DNA of 64,000 bases from Bacillus sp. SORGH_AS_0510 (GTDB lineage Bacteria > Bacillota > Bacilli > Bacillales > Cytobacillaceae), in contig NZ_JAUTAU010000001.1 in the NCBI RefSeq assembly GCF_030818775.1, positions 4,096,001 to 4,160,000 of the forward strand. Direction: 5' to 3'. Below the pieces are notes generated by a model that saw only the letters and a program-made list of their open reading frames with translations, searched no databases and was not told the origin of the DNA. The translations under genes and the position numbers were made by a program. The first letter of the stretch is position 1. Each line of letters opens with the position of its first letter. This document shows positions 1 through 7,755 of this stretch, piece by piece.

Positions 1-87
1 TTTCCTTTCATTTTAGCTTTTCCATGAATAGATGACAATTAATATAGAAAACTATAGGCAAATTGATGTAAAAGGAGAGGGTAAAAC

Positions 88-312
88 ATGTACGTAGGAA
101 GAGATATGACTGAGCTTTCCTTAATGCCGAAAACTGATTGGAAGAACAGTGAACTTGCTTTTTTCCACCATTCCTTGCAACAAATAGCTCCATATTTAAA
201 CAGTGAGGGACAAACCATTCATCGCGAAATTATTGAAGAAATTGAAAGCCGCGGTGGTATGCACAGACAAGAAGCGGATTACACTCATGGTACAAAAATT
301 ACGTATGATTAA
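88..312 (+). CDS. yfhS: YfhS-like small conserved protein
   Basis: A 74-residue soluble protein with no signal peptide or membrane segment. It matches the size and position of the Bacillus yfhS product, which sits beside mutY. The function is unknown. The start is ATG, preceded by GGAGAGG at a normal distance. The charged C-terminal half contains EIIEEIESRGG and a histidine-containing tail. It converges on mutY, and both share the bidirectional hairpin at 314-341. The name rests on recalled length and synteny, not on an alignment, so the family is likely but not proven. Confidence 0.75.
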   Translation: MYVGRDMTELSLMPKTDWKNSELAFFHHSLQQIAPYLNSEGQTIHREIIEEIESRGGMHRQEADYTHGTKITYD

Positions 313-313
313 A

Positions 314-341
314 AATGAACGCCGCATTTGCGGCGTTCATT
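314..341. terminator. Bidirectional terminator between yfhS and mutY
   Basis: A perfect 12-bp inverted repeat (AATGAACGCCGC / GCGGCGTTCATT) with a 4-nt loop. It has A-rich sequence on one side and overlaps the mutY stop codon. It serves two convergent genes. Confidence 0.85.
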
Positions 342-1440
342 CAGAGTCATTTTGTTTTTGAGACAGTTTGAACACTTTTTGATACGGAACAGGGAAAGCA
401 TATTCTTTCATTTCTTCTAATGACACGAACTTCCAGTCTTCACTCTCTGGTATGAAATTTTTCACCGCACCTGTATACACCTTAATATTCCATAATAAAT
501 GAGAAAAAACATGTTCAATTTGCCCTATAATTTGTCCAAGACCTAGATCTAAATTCAAGAATTCCCTAAACAAATCAACAACCTGTTGTCGGTCAGATTG
601 TAATGGATGATGTATTTCAACAGTTGGAAACTCCCATAAATTAGCTAATAGACCATTCGATGGCCGTTTATGAATTAATATGTTGCCATGTTCATCTTCC
701 ACAACTGCTGCTGCAAGCTGTACATTCTTTGTTTTCACCTTTCTTGTTTTGACAGGAAGCTCTTGTTGTACTCCTTCATGAAAAGCGATGCAATGTTCTC
801 GAACTGGACATAATAGACATGACGGGGAAGTAGGAGTACAAATTAAAGCACCTAATTCCATCATTGCTTGGTTAAAAGAAGATGGATCTTCATGGGAAAT
901 CAAATCTCGAACTGCTTTTTCAAATATTTTTCTTGAGGAAGCCTTTGCAATATCCTCCCGAATTAACAGTATTCTTGATAAGACTCTCATAACATTACCA
1001 TCGACGGCTGGTTCTGGAATTCCATAAGCAATGCTCAATATGGCACCTGCAGTGTACGGACCAACTCCCTTAAGGGATGAAATTTCTTCTGGAGTGTTGG
1101 GTACCTTGCTATTATATTTCTCTTTTACTTCCTTAACTGCTGATTGAAGGTTTCTAACTCTGGAGTAATAACCAAGACCTTCCCATGCTTTAAGTACTTT
1201 CTCCTCCTCTGCTTCCGCTAAGTGTTCAATCGTTGGGAACCAGTCTATAAACCGGTTAAAATATGGAATCACCGTATCAACTCTAGTTTGTTGCAGCATA
1301 ATTTCAGATACCCACACCTTATAAGGGTCCTGATCCTTTCTCCACGGGAGGTCACGTTGTTCTGCTTTAAACCAGGAAATAAGATCATTTTGAAAAGCAC
1401 TTATATTGATTTTTTCTGAATTTTCTTGTTCAATTATCAT
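337..1440 (-). CDS. mutY: A/G-specific adenine DNA glycosylase MutY
   Basis: Removes adenine mispaired with 8-oxoguanine or guanine in base excision repair. The N-terminal half carries the helix-hairpin-helix region (LKGVGPYTAGAI), followed by the catalytic aspartate in VDGNV. An iron-sulfur cluster motif follows with spacing C-x6-C-x2-C-x5-C (CTPTSPSCLLCPVREHC). The C-terminal part is the NUDIX-like 8-oxoG recognition domain. I chose the ATG at 1440 because GGAGGA lies 8 nt upstream; an ATG at 1470 has no such site. The resulting 367 residues fit the Bacillus family length. It is convergent with yfhS and divergent from yfhP. Confidence 0.97.
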   Translation of the reverse strand: MIIEQENSEKINISAFQNDLISWFKAEQRDLPWRKDQDPYKVWVSEIMLQQTRVDTVIPYFNRFIDWFPTIEHLAEAEEEKVLKAWEGLGYYSRVRNLQSAVKEVKEKYNSKVPNTPEEISSLKGVGPYTAGAILSIAYGIPEPAVDGNVMRVLSRILLIREDIAKASSRKIFEKAVRDLISHEDPSSFNQAMMELGALICTPTSPSCLLCPVREHCIAFHEGVQQELPVKTRKVKTKNVQLAAAVVEDEHGNILIHKRPSNGLLANLWEFPTVEIHHPLQSDRQQVVDLFREFLNLDLGLGQIIGQIEHVFSHLLWNIKVYTGAVKNFIPESEDWKFVSLEEMKEYAFPVPYQKVFKLSQKQNDSE

Positions 1441-1563
1441 AACTTTTATCCTCCAGATTGTTAAACACAACGAAAAAAGGGAATATAATAATATGCATTT
1501 CGTTTTACAATAAGCTAATTTGTCAATTTTGACAAGAACCTAATTATAAAAGGAGGATTCCTT

Positions 1564-2544
1564 TTGGATACTGGAACTCATGTTGTAATGGGGATAGCAC
1601 TTGGCGGTCTTGCGACACTTGACCCTGTAGTAGCTAACAGCCATGCGACTGCTACTAGTGTGTTAATCGCAGTAATAGCCGGATCACAAATACCTGACAT
1701 CGATACTGTATTGAAACTTAGGAATAATGCCATCTATATTAGAAATCATCGTGGAGTCACTCACTCTATACCAGCTGTTATGCTATGGCCGCTTGTCATT
1801 TTAGCTGTGGTCTACCCTTTTTTTCCTAACGCTAATCTTCTGCATTTATGGGCATGGACTTTTGCGGCAGTTTTTATTCATGTATTTGTTGATATTTTTA
1901 ATGCCTACGGTACACAAGCTTTACGACCTTTTTCGTCTAAATGGGTGGCCTTAGGCGTCATTAATACGTTTGACCCTTTTATCTTTGGAATTCATGTGGT
2001 CGGCATTCTTATTTGGATATTTGGTGCCAATCCAGGAGTTACATTTTTATTAATGTATATAGTGATCTTTGGTTATTATTTAAAGCGATATCAGGCCAAA
2101 AAGAGAGTCTTGGTTGGAGTAAGAGCTCTGGTTCCAGATGCAATTGAAATTATTATTGCTCCGACAATGAAGTTCCATCAGTGGCGGATTGCCGCGATGA
2201 ATGAAGAACAATTTTTTGTAGGTCGTTCAATCGATGGCAAGGTTGAAATTCTCGATTATTTTAAACGCATCCCTGTACCAAATACACCTGTGATTGAGGC
2301 AGCCAAAAAAGATAAAAATCTTTCAGCATTCCTCTCTTTCTCACCTGTATACCGGTGGGAAGTAGATGAATATGATGATTTTTATGAAGTTCGTTTTATT
2401 GATTTACGTTATCGAAGTAATGGACACTACCCGTTCGTTGCTGTTGTTCAGTTAGATCATGATTTAAATCCAATTAGCTCCTATACAGGCTGGGTATTTA
2501 GTGAGAAAAAGTTAAGAAAAAAGCTCAGCATCATACCCAGTTAA
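1564..2544 (+). CDS. yfhP: YfhP-like membrane metal-dependent hydrolase
   Basis: A 326-residue protein of the YdjM/YfhP (LexA-binding, membrane-bound metal-dependent hydrolase) family. The N-terminal 180 residues contain about four or five membrane segments. They also hold conserved His/Asp clusters typical of the family: the opening DTGTH, the IPDIDT motif, RNHRGVTHS and HVFVDIFNAYGT. The C-terminal 140 residues are soluble. Translation starts at TTG, with AAAGGAGG about 7 nt upstream and no better ATG nearby. In B. subtilis the yfhP product is described as a negative regulator near the sporulation/yfh genes; I infer no more than a membrane hydrolase-like role. Confidence 0.85.
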   Translation: MDTGTHVVMGIALGGLATLDPVVANSHATATSVLIAVIAGSQIPDIDTVLKLRNNAIYIRNHRGVTHSIPAVMLWPLVILAVVYPFFPNANLLHLWAWTFAAVFIHVFVDIFNAYGTQALRPFSSKWVALGVINTFDPFIFGIHVVGILIWIFGANPGVTFLLMYIVIFGYYLKRYQAKKRVLVGVRALVPDAIEIIIAPTMKFHQWRIAAMNEEQFFVGRSIDGKVEILDYFKRIPVPNTPVIEAAKKDKNLSAFLSFSPVYRWEVDEYDDFYEVRFIDLRYRSNGHYPFVAVVQLDHDLNPISSYTGWVFSEKKLRKKLSIIPS

Positions 2545-2547
2545 AAC

Positions 2548-2579
2548 AAAAGAAAACTCGCGATAGCGAGTTTTCTTTT
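2548..2579. terminator. Bidirectional terminator between yfhP and yfhJ
   Basis: Arms AAAAGAAAACTCGC and GCGAGTTTTCTTTT with a GATA loop, A-rich upstream and T-rich downstream. The yfhJ stop codon starts at its edge. Confidence 0.85.
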
Positions 2580-2848
2580 TAATGTGTTTGACCTTTTTCC
2601 TGATTTAAAAAATGTTTATATTTCGGATTGGTTGCTATAAACTCATGGAGCTTATCTCCATAATTCTCAATCCATTGTTTAACAATTCTTTCTGTCATTT
2701 CACTACCCTTATATTCCCAACCAGCTTTAGCATATGTAGATTCGAAATCTTCCCATAAGAGCTCTACCCAAGTTCTTGCTTGAACATAGGATAAGTCATG
2801 ATTTTTTTCTAAAAGCAGCTTTGTTAATTCATCTTGGTACACGTTCAT
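2579..2848 (-). CDS. yfhJ: YfhJ (WVELL family) protein
   Basis: A small soluble protein of 89 residues carrying the signature ARTWVELLWEDFESTYAKAGW, which names the WVELL family (YfhJ). It has no membrane segment and no known enzymatic activity. The ATG at 2848 is preceded by GAGGTG; an in-frame GTG at 2854 overlaps that site and is less likely. It is divergent from sspK, as in the B. subtilis yfh region. The family match is confident and the function unknown. Confidence 0.88.
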   Translation of the reverse strand: MNVYQDELTKLLLEKNHDLSYVQARTWVELLWEDFESTYAKAGWEYKGSEMTERIVKQWIENYGDKLHEFIATNPKYKHFLNQEKGQTH

Positions 2849-2979
2849 ATTCACACCTCATTGCCATTTTCTTATAACATAACCTTTATTAAATGCGTAA
2901 ATACTATCATTACGTGGTAAGCATTGAGATGCCGCCTTTGCTTTTCACGTTTTTCTCATTCCCAAAATGGAGGTACAGC

Positions 2980-3153
2980 ATGAGAAATAAAGCAACGAAT
3001 TTTCCTAATCAAAATAATAACAAGTTTGAGGGAGAGCCACGAGCAAAAGCAGAATATGCTTCTAAAAGAGCCAACGGCACAATCAATACCCATCCACAAG
3101 AGCGGATGCGTGCTTCTGGGGAACGCGATGACGAATCCCCTCAGTTTTCATAA
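2980..3153 (+). CDS. sspK: Small acid-soluble spore protein K
   Basis: A 57-residue hydrophilic protein rich in Asn, Lys, Arg and Glu ([20 protein letters not shown] near the N-terminus, ending DDESPQFS). It matches the minor SASP SspK, which is made in the forespore and found in the spore core. A longer frame starts at 2893, but the ATG at 2980 has GGAGG 6 nt upstream and gives the family length. It has a terminator at 3182-3210. This gene is the best evidence that the organism forms endospores. I could not identify a clear SigG promoter. Confidence 0.93.
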   Translation: MRNKATNFPNQNNNKFEGEPRAKAEYASKRANGTINTHPQERMRASGERDDESPQFS

Positions 3154-3181
3154 CTAAAGTACAAAAATTCTGCTAAAACAA

Positions 3182-3210
3182 ACAAGCCAGAGATTTACTC
3201 TCTGGTTTGT
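3182..3210. terminator. Bidirectional terminator between sspK and yfhH
   Basis: Arms ACAAGCCAGAGA and TCTCTGGTTTGT pair over 12 positions (one wobble) around a short ATTTAC-type loop. It lies between convergent genes. Confidence 0.8.
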
Positions 3211-3214
3211 CCTC

Positions 3215-3538
3215 TTATTTCAACTCTTTTAACATAGAGATTGGTAACGCCTCTTCTTGTCCATCACCTTTTAATCGATATCCCCAAGCGAAGACGCCGT
3301 TCATATAGTCTATTTTAAAATACTGCCCAGGATCTCCTTCCACTTCATATATTTCTCCTGGTTTAAACGATTCTGGATCCATTAAATAGGCCTTAGCCAT
3401 TTGCACCTTTCTTTCAAGGACAGCAAACTCACTAACCATTCCCATTTGTTCCGCTTTTCTTGCCTTTTCTTTAAGCGAAGCGATCTCTTGTTTTAATTCA
3501 TGCTCGGTCATAACACTGTATCGTTTTTCCTGTGGCAT
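3215..3538 (-). CDS. yfhH: YfhH family protein (DUF1811)
   Basis: A 107-residue soluble protein. The N-terminal half is a charged helical hairpin (residues about 7-55). The C-terminal half is a small beta domain with FKPGEIYEVEGDPG, which resembles the DUF1811/YfhH fold. The function is unknown. The start ATG has GGGGAG upstream. It lies in the same neighbourhood as in B. subtilis (yfhH, sspK, yfhJ). It is divergent from the SDR gene at 3630. Confidence 0.85.
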   Translation of the reverse strand: MPQEKRYSVMTEHELKQEIASLKEKARKAEQMGMVSEFAVLERKVQMAKAYLMDPESFKPGEIYEVEGDPGQYFKIDYMNGVFAWGYRLKGDGQEEALPISMLKELK

Positions 3539-3629
3539 TCAATTCACTCCCCTTAATCTTCTTTTTTTAGTATAGTAATTTTTAGAGGATTAATAAAGGT
3601 TAAAACTCACATAAAAAGGAGATTTCACT

Positions 3630-4307
3630 ATGAAAACAATCATTGTGACTGGAGCAGGTTCAGGCTTAGGTAAAGAACTAGCTTTTTTATTTTCGAAAAA
3701 AGGATTCCATCTTCTACTGGTGGGCAGAACAGTCGAAAAGTTAGCACAAGTTAAACAGGAAATTGAAGTATTAGGTGGAAAAGCTGACCTTTTATCACTG
3801 GATATATCCAATAATGAAGAGGTAGATTCAAAATTAAATGAACTAAACGAGCGCTATCATATTGCAGGGTTGATCAACAATGCAGGAGTAGGTCATTTCG
3901 GGCCTTTTATTGAAATGGACCAAACTGAAATGAAAGAAATGCTCGAAACCAATGTGATAGGAACTATTTTAATGACGAAAGCCATCCTTCCATATTTACT
4001 TCAAAATGGTGAGGGACGAGTCATGAATATTATTTCTACAGCTGGTCTCCGTGGAAAGGTAAATGAAGCGGTCTATGTTGCAAGTAAATTCGCTGTAAGA
4101 GGCTTTACTGAGAGTCTGCAAAAAGAATATGAGGGTACTGGTATTAAATTTAATGCCGTATATATGGGGGGGATGGATACTCCGTTCTGGGACGAAAGCG
4201 ACCACGTTTCAGACAAATCACGGTTTAGGTCACCAAAGGAAGTAGCAGAGATTATCATGGACCAAATTGATCAGGATTCAATTATTATTGAAAGTAAAAA
4301 ATCATGA
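3630..4307 (+). CDS. Short-chain dehydrogenase/reductase
   Basis: A classical SDR oxidoreductase of 225 residues using NAD(P)H. It has the cofactor motif TGAGSGLG at residues 7-14 and NNAG at 83-86. The catalytic set is Ser136, Tyr149 and Lys153 (YVASK). The substrate cannot be told from the sequence. The start has AAAAGGAG upstream. It is convergent with recX, and both genes end inside a shared long hairpin (4290-4331). The arrangement between yfhH and recX is an accessory insertion relative to the B. subtilis order as I recall it. Confidence 0.9.
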   Translation: MKTIIVTGAGSGLGKELAFLFSKKGFHLLLVGRTVEKLAQVKQEIEVLGGKADLLSLDISNNEEVDSKLNELNERYHIAGLINNAGVGHFGPFIEMDQTEMKEMLETNVIGTILMTKAILPYLLQNGEGRVMNIISTAGLRGKVNEAVYVASKFAVRGFTESLQKEYEGTGIKFNAVYMGGMDTPFWDESDHVSDKSRFRSPKEVAEIIMDQIDQDSIIIESKKS

Positions 4308-4331
4308 CTCGTGTCATGATTTTTCGCTTTC
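4290..4331. terminator. Long bidirectional terminator between SDR gene and recX
   Basis: A hairpin whose arms (GAAAGTAAAAAATCATGAC and GTCATGATTTTTCGCTTTC) pair over nearly 19 bp. Both convergent stop codons lie inside the stem. Confidence 0.85.
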
Positions 4332-5129
4332 AGAAAGAAACCTTTCAATATAATCCATTGAAAATCCTTTTCTATATAGGGCTTGTTTCATTTTTTGCTG
4401 ATATTCATACCCACTTAAATGCGCATACTTTCGATGGGCTTTTTCACCTTGGAAATGAACTGCTTTCATTTCCTCATCTTCTTCTTTTTCCACTTCTGTT
4501 TCGTCAACTGCTATTTGTATGACTTCAAAAGGGTATCCTTTTCTAAGCAGTAAATGTTCTAATTTCTGCTTTTGAATCTTTAAAGACTCATTTGAATTTT
4601 TTTGAAAAATCTTCTCGGTCATTTTCGTTGCTTTTTCAATCTGCTGTTCTCTTGGATATTCTTCTAAAGCATCGATTAGGATATCATCCTTTATACCCTT
4701 TTCCTTTAATTCCATTTTAATTAAGTCAGGACCCTTATCAGTGGTATTTGCTTGTGTTCGGACATAGGCTAAAGCATATTCCTGATCATTAATGTATTTT
4801 TGTGAAATTAACCTATGAAGAACCTCATTTATGACGGGTTCATCAACTTCTTTTTTAATAAGGTAATCCTTGATTTCTTTTTCCGATCTCATTCTCCTTG
4901 CAAGATAATTGATTGCTAAGTTGTATGCTTTACGGATATCGTCTTGATACTGAATTTCCAAGAAAGAAAAATCATCAAGCTCCATCCCTTTTTTTAAATT
5001 GAATTTAATTAACACATCGCTGTCGACACTAAAAGCAAATTCTTCACCCTTGCCCTTGCCATAATCCATGAAAACATTAAATCGGTCTACATTTTTTTGT
5101 TGTGTGGTGATTTTCGTAATAATAGCCAT
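4314..5129 (-). CDS. recX: Recombination regulator RecX
   Basis: RecX binds RecA filaments and modulates recombination and SOS. The protein has 271 residues, close to the long Bacillus form. It consists of repeated three-helix units, for example AYNLAINYLARRMRSEKE, EVLHRLISQKYINDQEYALA and KLEHLLLRKGYPFEVIQ. The N-terminal 60 residues are a beta-rich extension seen in Firmicute RecX. I took the ATG at 5129 because GAGGTG sits 6 nt upstream; a GTG at 5138 overlaps that site. It is divergent from yfhF, with 76 bp between the starts. Confidence 0.94.
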   Translation of the reverse strand: MAIITKITTQQKNVDRFNVFMDYGKGKGEEFAFSVDSDVLIKFNLKKGMELDDFSFLEIQYQDDIRKAYNLAINYLARRMRSEKEIKDYLIKKEVDEPVINEVLHRLISQKYINDQEYALAYVRTQANTTDKGPDLIKMELKEKGIKDDILIDALEEYPREQQIEKATKMTEKIFQKNSNESLKIQKQKLEHLLLRKGYPFEVIQIAVDETEVEKEEDEEMKAVHFQGEKAHRKYAHLSGYEYQQKMKQALYRKGFSMDYIERFLSESEKS

Positions 5130-5205
5130 TTCCTTCACCTCACTCTCACTTTACCATACTTTTTTATAAAAATAAGGTAAAATAAAGCAAAAGGAGGTCT
5201 TCTAC

Positions 5206-6111
5206 ATGAAAATTGCAATTGCAGGTGGAACAGGCTTTGTTGGAAGGGCACTTGTCGATGAATTGAGCACGTATGAATATGAAATTGTTATCTTAACTCG
5301 CAGGGCAATGAAGACCAGCGAGAAGGCAAATATTCGATATTCTCAGTGGTTAACGGATAATGCAAACCCTGTTAGGGACCTCCAAAATACGGATATTTTT
5401 ATTAACCTCGCAGGTGAACCGATTAACAGTGGACGCTGGACCGAAGAGAGGAAAAGTAAAATTTTGTCCAGTCGGATTGAAGCAGTCGATGCAGTGCTGG
5501 ACATAATAAACCAATTAGACCGGAAACCGCAGGCGCTTATTAACGCCAGTGCAATAGGAATTTATGGAACTTCCGATAACGAAGTTTTTACTGAAAATAC
5601 GGAAAGGCTTGGCTCAGATTTTTTAGCAGACACTGTGATAAAGTGGGAACAAGAAGCGAGCAAAGCTTCTTCCTTACAAATTCGAACAGTCTTATGCAGA
5701 TTTGGTATCATTATTGAAAAGGATGCAGGAGCTCTTCCTAAAATGCTGCTACCGTATAAGTTGTGTATAGGAGGTAACATTGGAAGTGGTAAACAATGGA
5801 TGTCATGGATTCATCTTAGGGATGTAGTGAAAGGTATAATTTTCGCCATCGAAAATGAACAAATTCAAGGTCCTATCAATTTCACTGCTCCACAGCCCGT
5901 AATTATGAACGATTTTGGCAAAACACTTGCTCAAGTATTACACCGACCACACTGGCTTCCAGTACCTAGCTTCGCCCTTCGTTTACTTCTCGGTGAAATG
6001 AGTACCTTAGTGGTTGATGGACAAAAGGTTTTACCAAAAAAACTATTAGATCATGGATTCCAATTCCAATACCCTAATTTAAAAATGGCATTAAAAAATA
6101 TATTTTCCTAA
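5206..6111 (+). CDS. yfhF: YfhF, TIGR01777-family NAD-dependent epimerase
   Basis: A 301-residue extended-SDR protein. The dinucleotide-binding motif GGTGFVGRAL is at residues 7-16. INLAGEPIN and the YGT-type active region follow (INASAIGIYGT). The C-terminal DUF1731-like segment has HRPHWLPVPSFALRLLLGEM. Members of this family are often encoded beside cell-division or recX genes, but their substrate is unknown. The start has AAAGGAGG 9 nt upstream. yfhE follows about 120 bp downstream on the same strand. Confidence 0.92.
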   Translation: MKIAIAGGTGFVGRALVDELSTYEYEIVILTRRAMKTSEKANIRYSQWLTDNANPVRDLQNTDIFINLAGEPINSGRWTEERKSKILSSRIEAVDAVLDIINQLDRKPQALINASAIGIYGTSDNEVFTENTERLGSDFLADTVIKWEQEASKASSLQIRTVLCRFGIIIEKDAGALPKMLLPYKLCIGGNIGSGKQWMSWIHLRDVVKGIIFAIENEQIQGPINFTAPQPVIMNDFGKTLAQVLHRPHWLPVPSFALRLLLGEMSTLVVDGQKVLPKKLLDHGFQFQYPNLKMALKNIFS

Positions 6112-6230
6112 AAAAAGTATCATTCCTTTCTTAAAAGGTAAAAATGGAAATAAGTACATACTTAGTGCTTTTATTTTTACCACTTAGCTTGATGACAATT
6201 AACAAAAAAATGTTGAAAGGAATGAGCAGA

Positions 6231-6365
6231 ATGGCGGGAAAAAAGAAAAAAGATATGGGTAGAGGTAAATATACCTTAACAAGTACACAAGAGGTTTTAT
6301 ATCAGAGGGACTTTAAGATGGCTGACCGTGCAGGCGGTTATCATGACAGTAAAACTAAGCTGTAA
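6231..6365 (+). CDS. yfhE: YfhE family small protein
   Basis: A 44-residue basic peptide containing STQEVLYQRDFKMADRAGGY, which matches the YfhE family. The frame is open from 6144, but the ATG at 6231 is the one with an AAAGGA site at a workable distance, and it gives the family length. The function is unknown; such small yfh proteins are often sporulation-associated, which is only a suggestion here. It lies between yfhF and yfhD, as in B. subtilis. Confidence 0.8.
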   Translation: MAGKKKKDMGRGKYTLTSTQEVLYQRDFKMADRAGGYHDSKTKL

Positions 6366-6502
6366 GTGACGGACTATACCATAGATATACCTTAATATAA
6401 TTTAAAGTTTTTCCATTAATGAGCCCCTTTCTATTTGTAAAAGCTATTAAGGAGTGAGAGATTACTTTCTCCCTCTAGCTTAAATTGAAAGGGGTTTTAG
6501 TA

Positions 6503-6688
6503 ATGGGTCGTATGCATAATGGAGGTTCTCACAAGAATAATAAAAGCTCACTTCCACAAACACCAAAAAATTTAAAATCAGATGGCATGGATGTAGAATA
6601 CTCACAGGAATTTGCTGATCACGCTGATCTTGAAGCACAAGCACGCGCTAATGCAGCTAACCAACGTGTGAAGAATAGGAAAAGATAA
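6503..6688 (+). CDS. yfhD: YfhD family small protein
   Basis: A 61-residue hydrophilic protein beginning MGRMHNGGSH and containing DGMDVEYSQEFADHADLEAQ. It is typical of the YfhD family, with a basic C-terminus. The ATG at 6503 lies 8 nt after GAAAGGGG; an upstream ATG at 6485 has none. A strong terminator follows at 6701. It has no known function. Confidence 0.85.
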   Translation: MGRMHNGGSHKNNKSSLPQTPKNLKSDGMDVEYSQEFADHADLEAQARANAANQRVKNRKR

Positions 6689-6700
6689 GCATAAAAAAAG

Positions 6701-6724
6701 AGAAGCAGGCTTTGCCCTGCTTCT
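6701..6724 (+). terminator. Terminator after yfhD
   Basis: Arms AGAAGCAGG and CCTGCTTCT around a CTTTGC loop. An A-run lies before it and TTCTTAAAAT after it. Confidence 0.75.
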
Positions 6725-6818
6725 TAAAATATATTTAAGGGGGAATAAATGATACTTCAGCGAGTTCCATTGAGAGGCTACAGTGTATTTAGCTGGTTAG
6801 AACTCGGTATACATACTG

Positions 6819-7313
6819 TTAGTTGTTGTTCACTTTCCTTGCAGGTGCCTTTTTGAAATAACCTTTAATAAATGGAACTGCATAACGGTCAAGGCCGAAG
6901 TAATACGCTCCAGTTCCTACAAAGAGAAGAATCATTGCTGCTGTATAAAGAATTGGGTTAGTGCTAGTTGTTCCTGCAAGCATAAAGTTTAAGTTCATAA
7001 ATGCACCGGCAAGTAATGCAGGTATAGTTGCTAAACCGACGATTAATCCGATACCAACAAGTAGCTCTCCCCAAGGAATTAATACGTTAAAGATTTGTAC
7101 ATTTGGAATCGCAAATTGTTGTAAGAAATCAGCGTACCAAGCTTGAACTGCGGGATGATCTCCTGTTGCATTTGCTAGGGCTCCTTTTAGGAAACCACCA
7201 GCATCAAATCCACCAGTTAATTTATGATAGCCTGCTTCAATCCACTGTAATCCAAGCCAAACTCTCAACACTGTCCATACCACTGCTGCTTGAGGGGTTT
7301 TGTACCATCTCAT
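6819..7313 (-). CDS. DoxX-family membrane protein
   Basis: A 164-residue protein with four predicted membrane helices, of the DoxX/DoxD type. These are small quinol- or sulfur-oxidation-associated membrane proteins whose exact role in Bacillus is unsettled. It opens MRWYKTPQ and contains the conserved WIEAGYHKL region. I use the ATG at 7313 because AGGAG would be immediately adjacent to the other ATG at 7322. It is monocistronic. A perfect Rex-type palindrome lies 23 bp upstream, which suggests control by the NADH/NAD+ ratio. Confidence 0.82.
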   Translation of the reverse strand: MRWYKTPQAAVVWTVLRVWLGLQWIEAGYHKLTGGFDAGGFLKGALANATGDHPAVQAWYADFLQQFAIPNVQIFNVLIPWGELLVGIGLIVGLATIPALLAGAFMNLNFMLAGTTSTNPILYTAAMILLFVGTGAYYFGLDRYAVPFIKGYFKKAPARKVNNN

Positions 7314-7335
7314 CACAATCATCTCCTATTAATAT

Positions 7336-7353
7336 TTGTGAATATTTTCACAA
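7336..7353. promoter_or_regulatory. Candidate Rex operator
   Basis: TTGTGAATATTTTCACAA is a perfect match to the Rex consensus TTGTGAA-N4-TTCACAA. It also contains a TGTGA-N6-TCACA (Fnr/CRP-type) core. It lies 23 bp upstream of the DoxX start. The sequence match is direct; binding by Rex is inferred. Confidence 0.6.
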
Positions 7354-7453
7354 AATAATGTAACGATAATTACTTCCCCTTTCGATGAGGGGCGTTCAGC
7401 TAGCTGTGATTGTAGGGAAGGTGGTGAAGTAGTTTGCTTTCTTTCACTTCAGT

Positions 7454-7471
7454 TTGTGAATTGTTTCACTA
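7454..7471. promoter_or_regulatory. Second, weaker Rex-like site
   Basis: TTGTGAA-TTGT-TTCACTA matches 13 of 14 defined consensus positions. It lies 118 bp from the first site, so looping between the two is possible. Confidence 0.4.
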
Positions 7472-7611
7472 TCTTCTCTACACTTATAATATACACTCCT
7501 ACTCCTTAAACGACAATGGTTTTCACAGTTTCTTAACATATTAATGTTAGAAAATTGAATAGAATGTGAACTTACTAAGTTGCTTGTATTAGAATTGTGC
7601 TTCTACGTAAT

Positions 7612-7705
7612 TGTGGATAAATATTCTGACTTTTGTGGATATTGTGAATAAGTCTGTGGAATACCTATAAATCAGGACTTTAGATGTGGATAATATAGTG
7701 GATAA
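7612..7705 (+). other. Cluster of DnaA boxes
   Basis: Two perfect DnaA boxes (TGTGGATAA, the complement of TTATCCACA) lie at 7612-7620 and 7685-7693. One-mismatch boxes lie at 7634-7642 (TGTGGATAT), 7643-7651 (TGTGAATAA) and 7697-7705 (AGTGGATAA). All are in the same orientation within 94 bp of intergenic DNA. There is no dnaA or dnaN nearby, so this is more like a DnaA-titration cluster than oriC. Confidence 0.6.
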
Positions 7706-7755
7706 ATACGGAATATACGTGACTATTGAATTAGATTTATGCATCATGTTCAAAT

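Noticed and set aside
6731..6818. An inverted repeat CGAGTTC / GAACTCG downstream of the DoxX gene
   Set aside because: The loop is about 30 nt and there is no T-run, so it is a weak terminator candidate only.
7612..7705. The DnaA-box cluster as the chromosome origin
   Set aside because: There is no dnaA, dnaN, gyrB or rnpA nearby and no clear AT-rich unwinding element with DnaA-trio motifs that I could identify.
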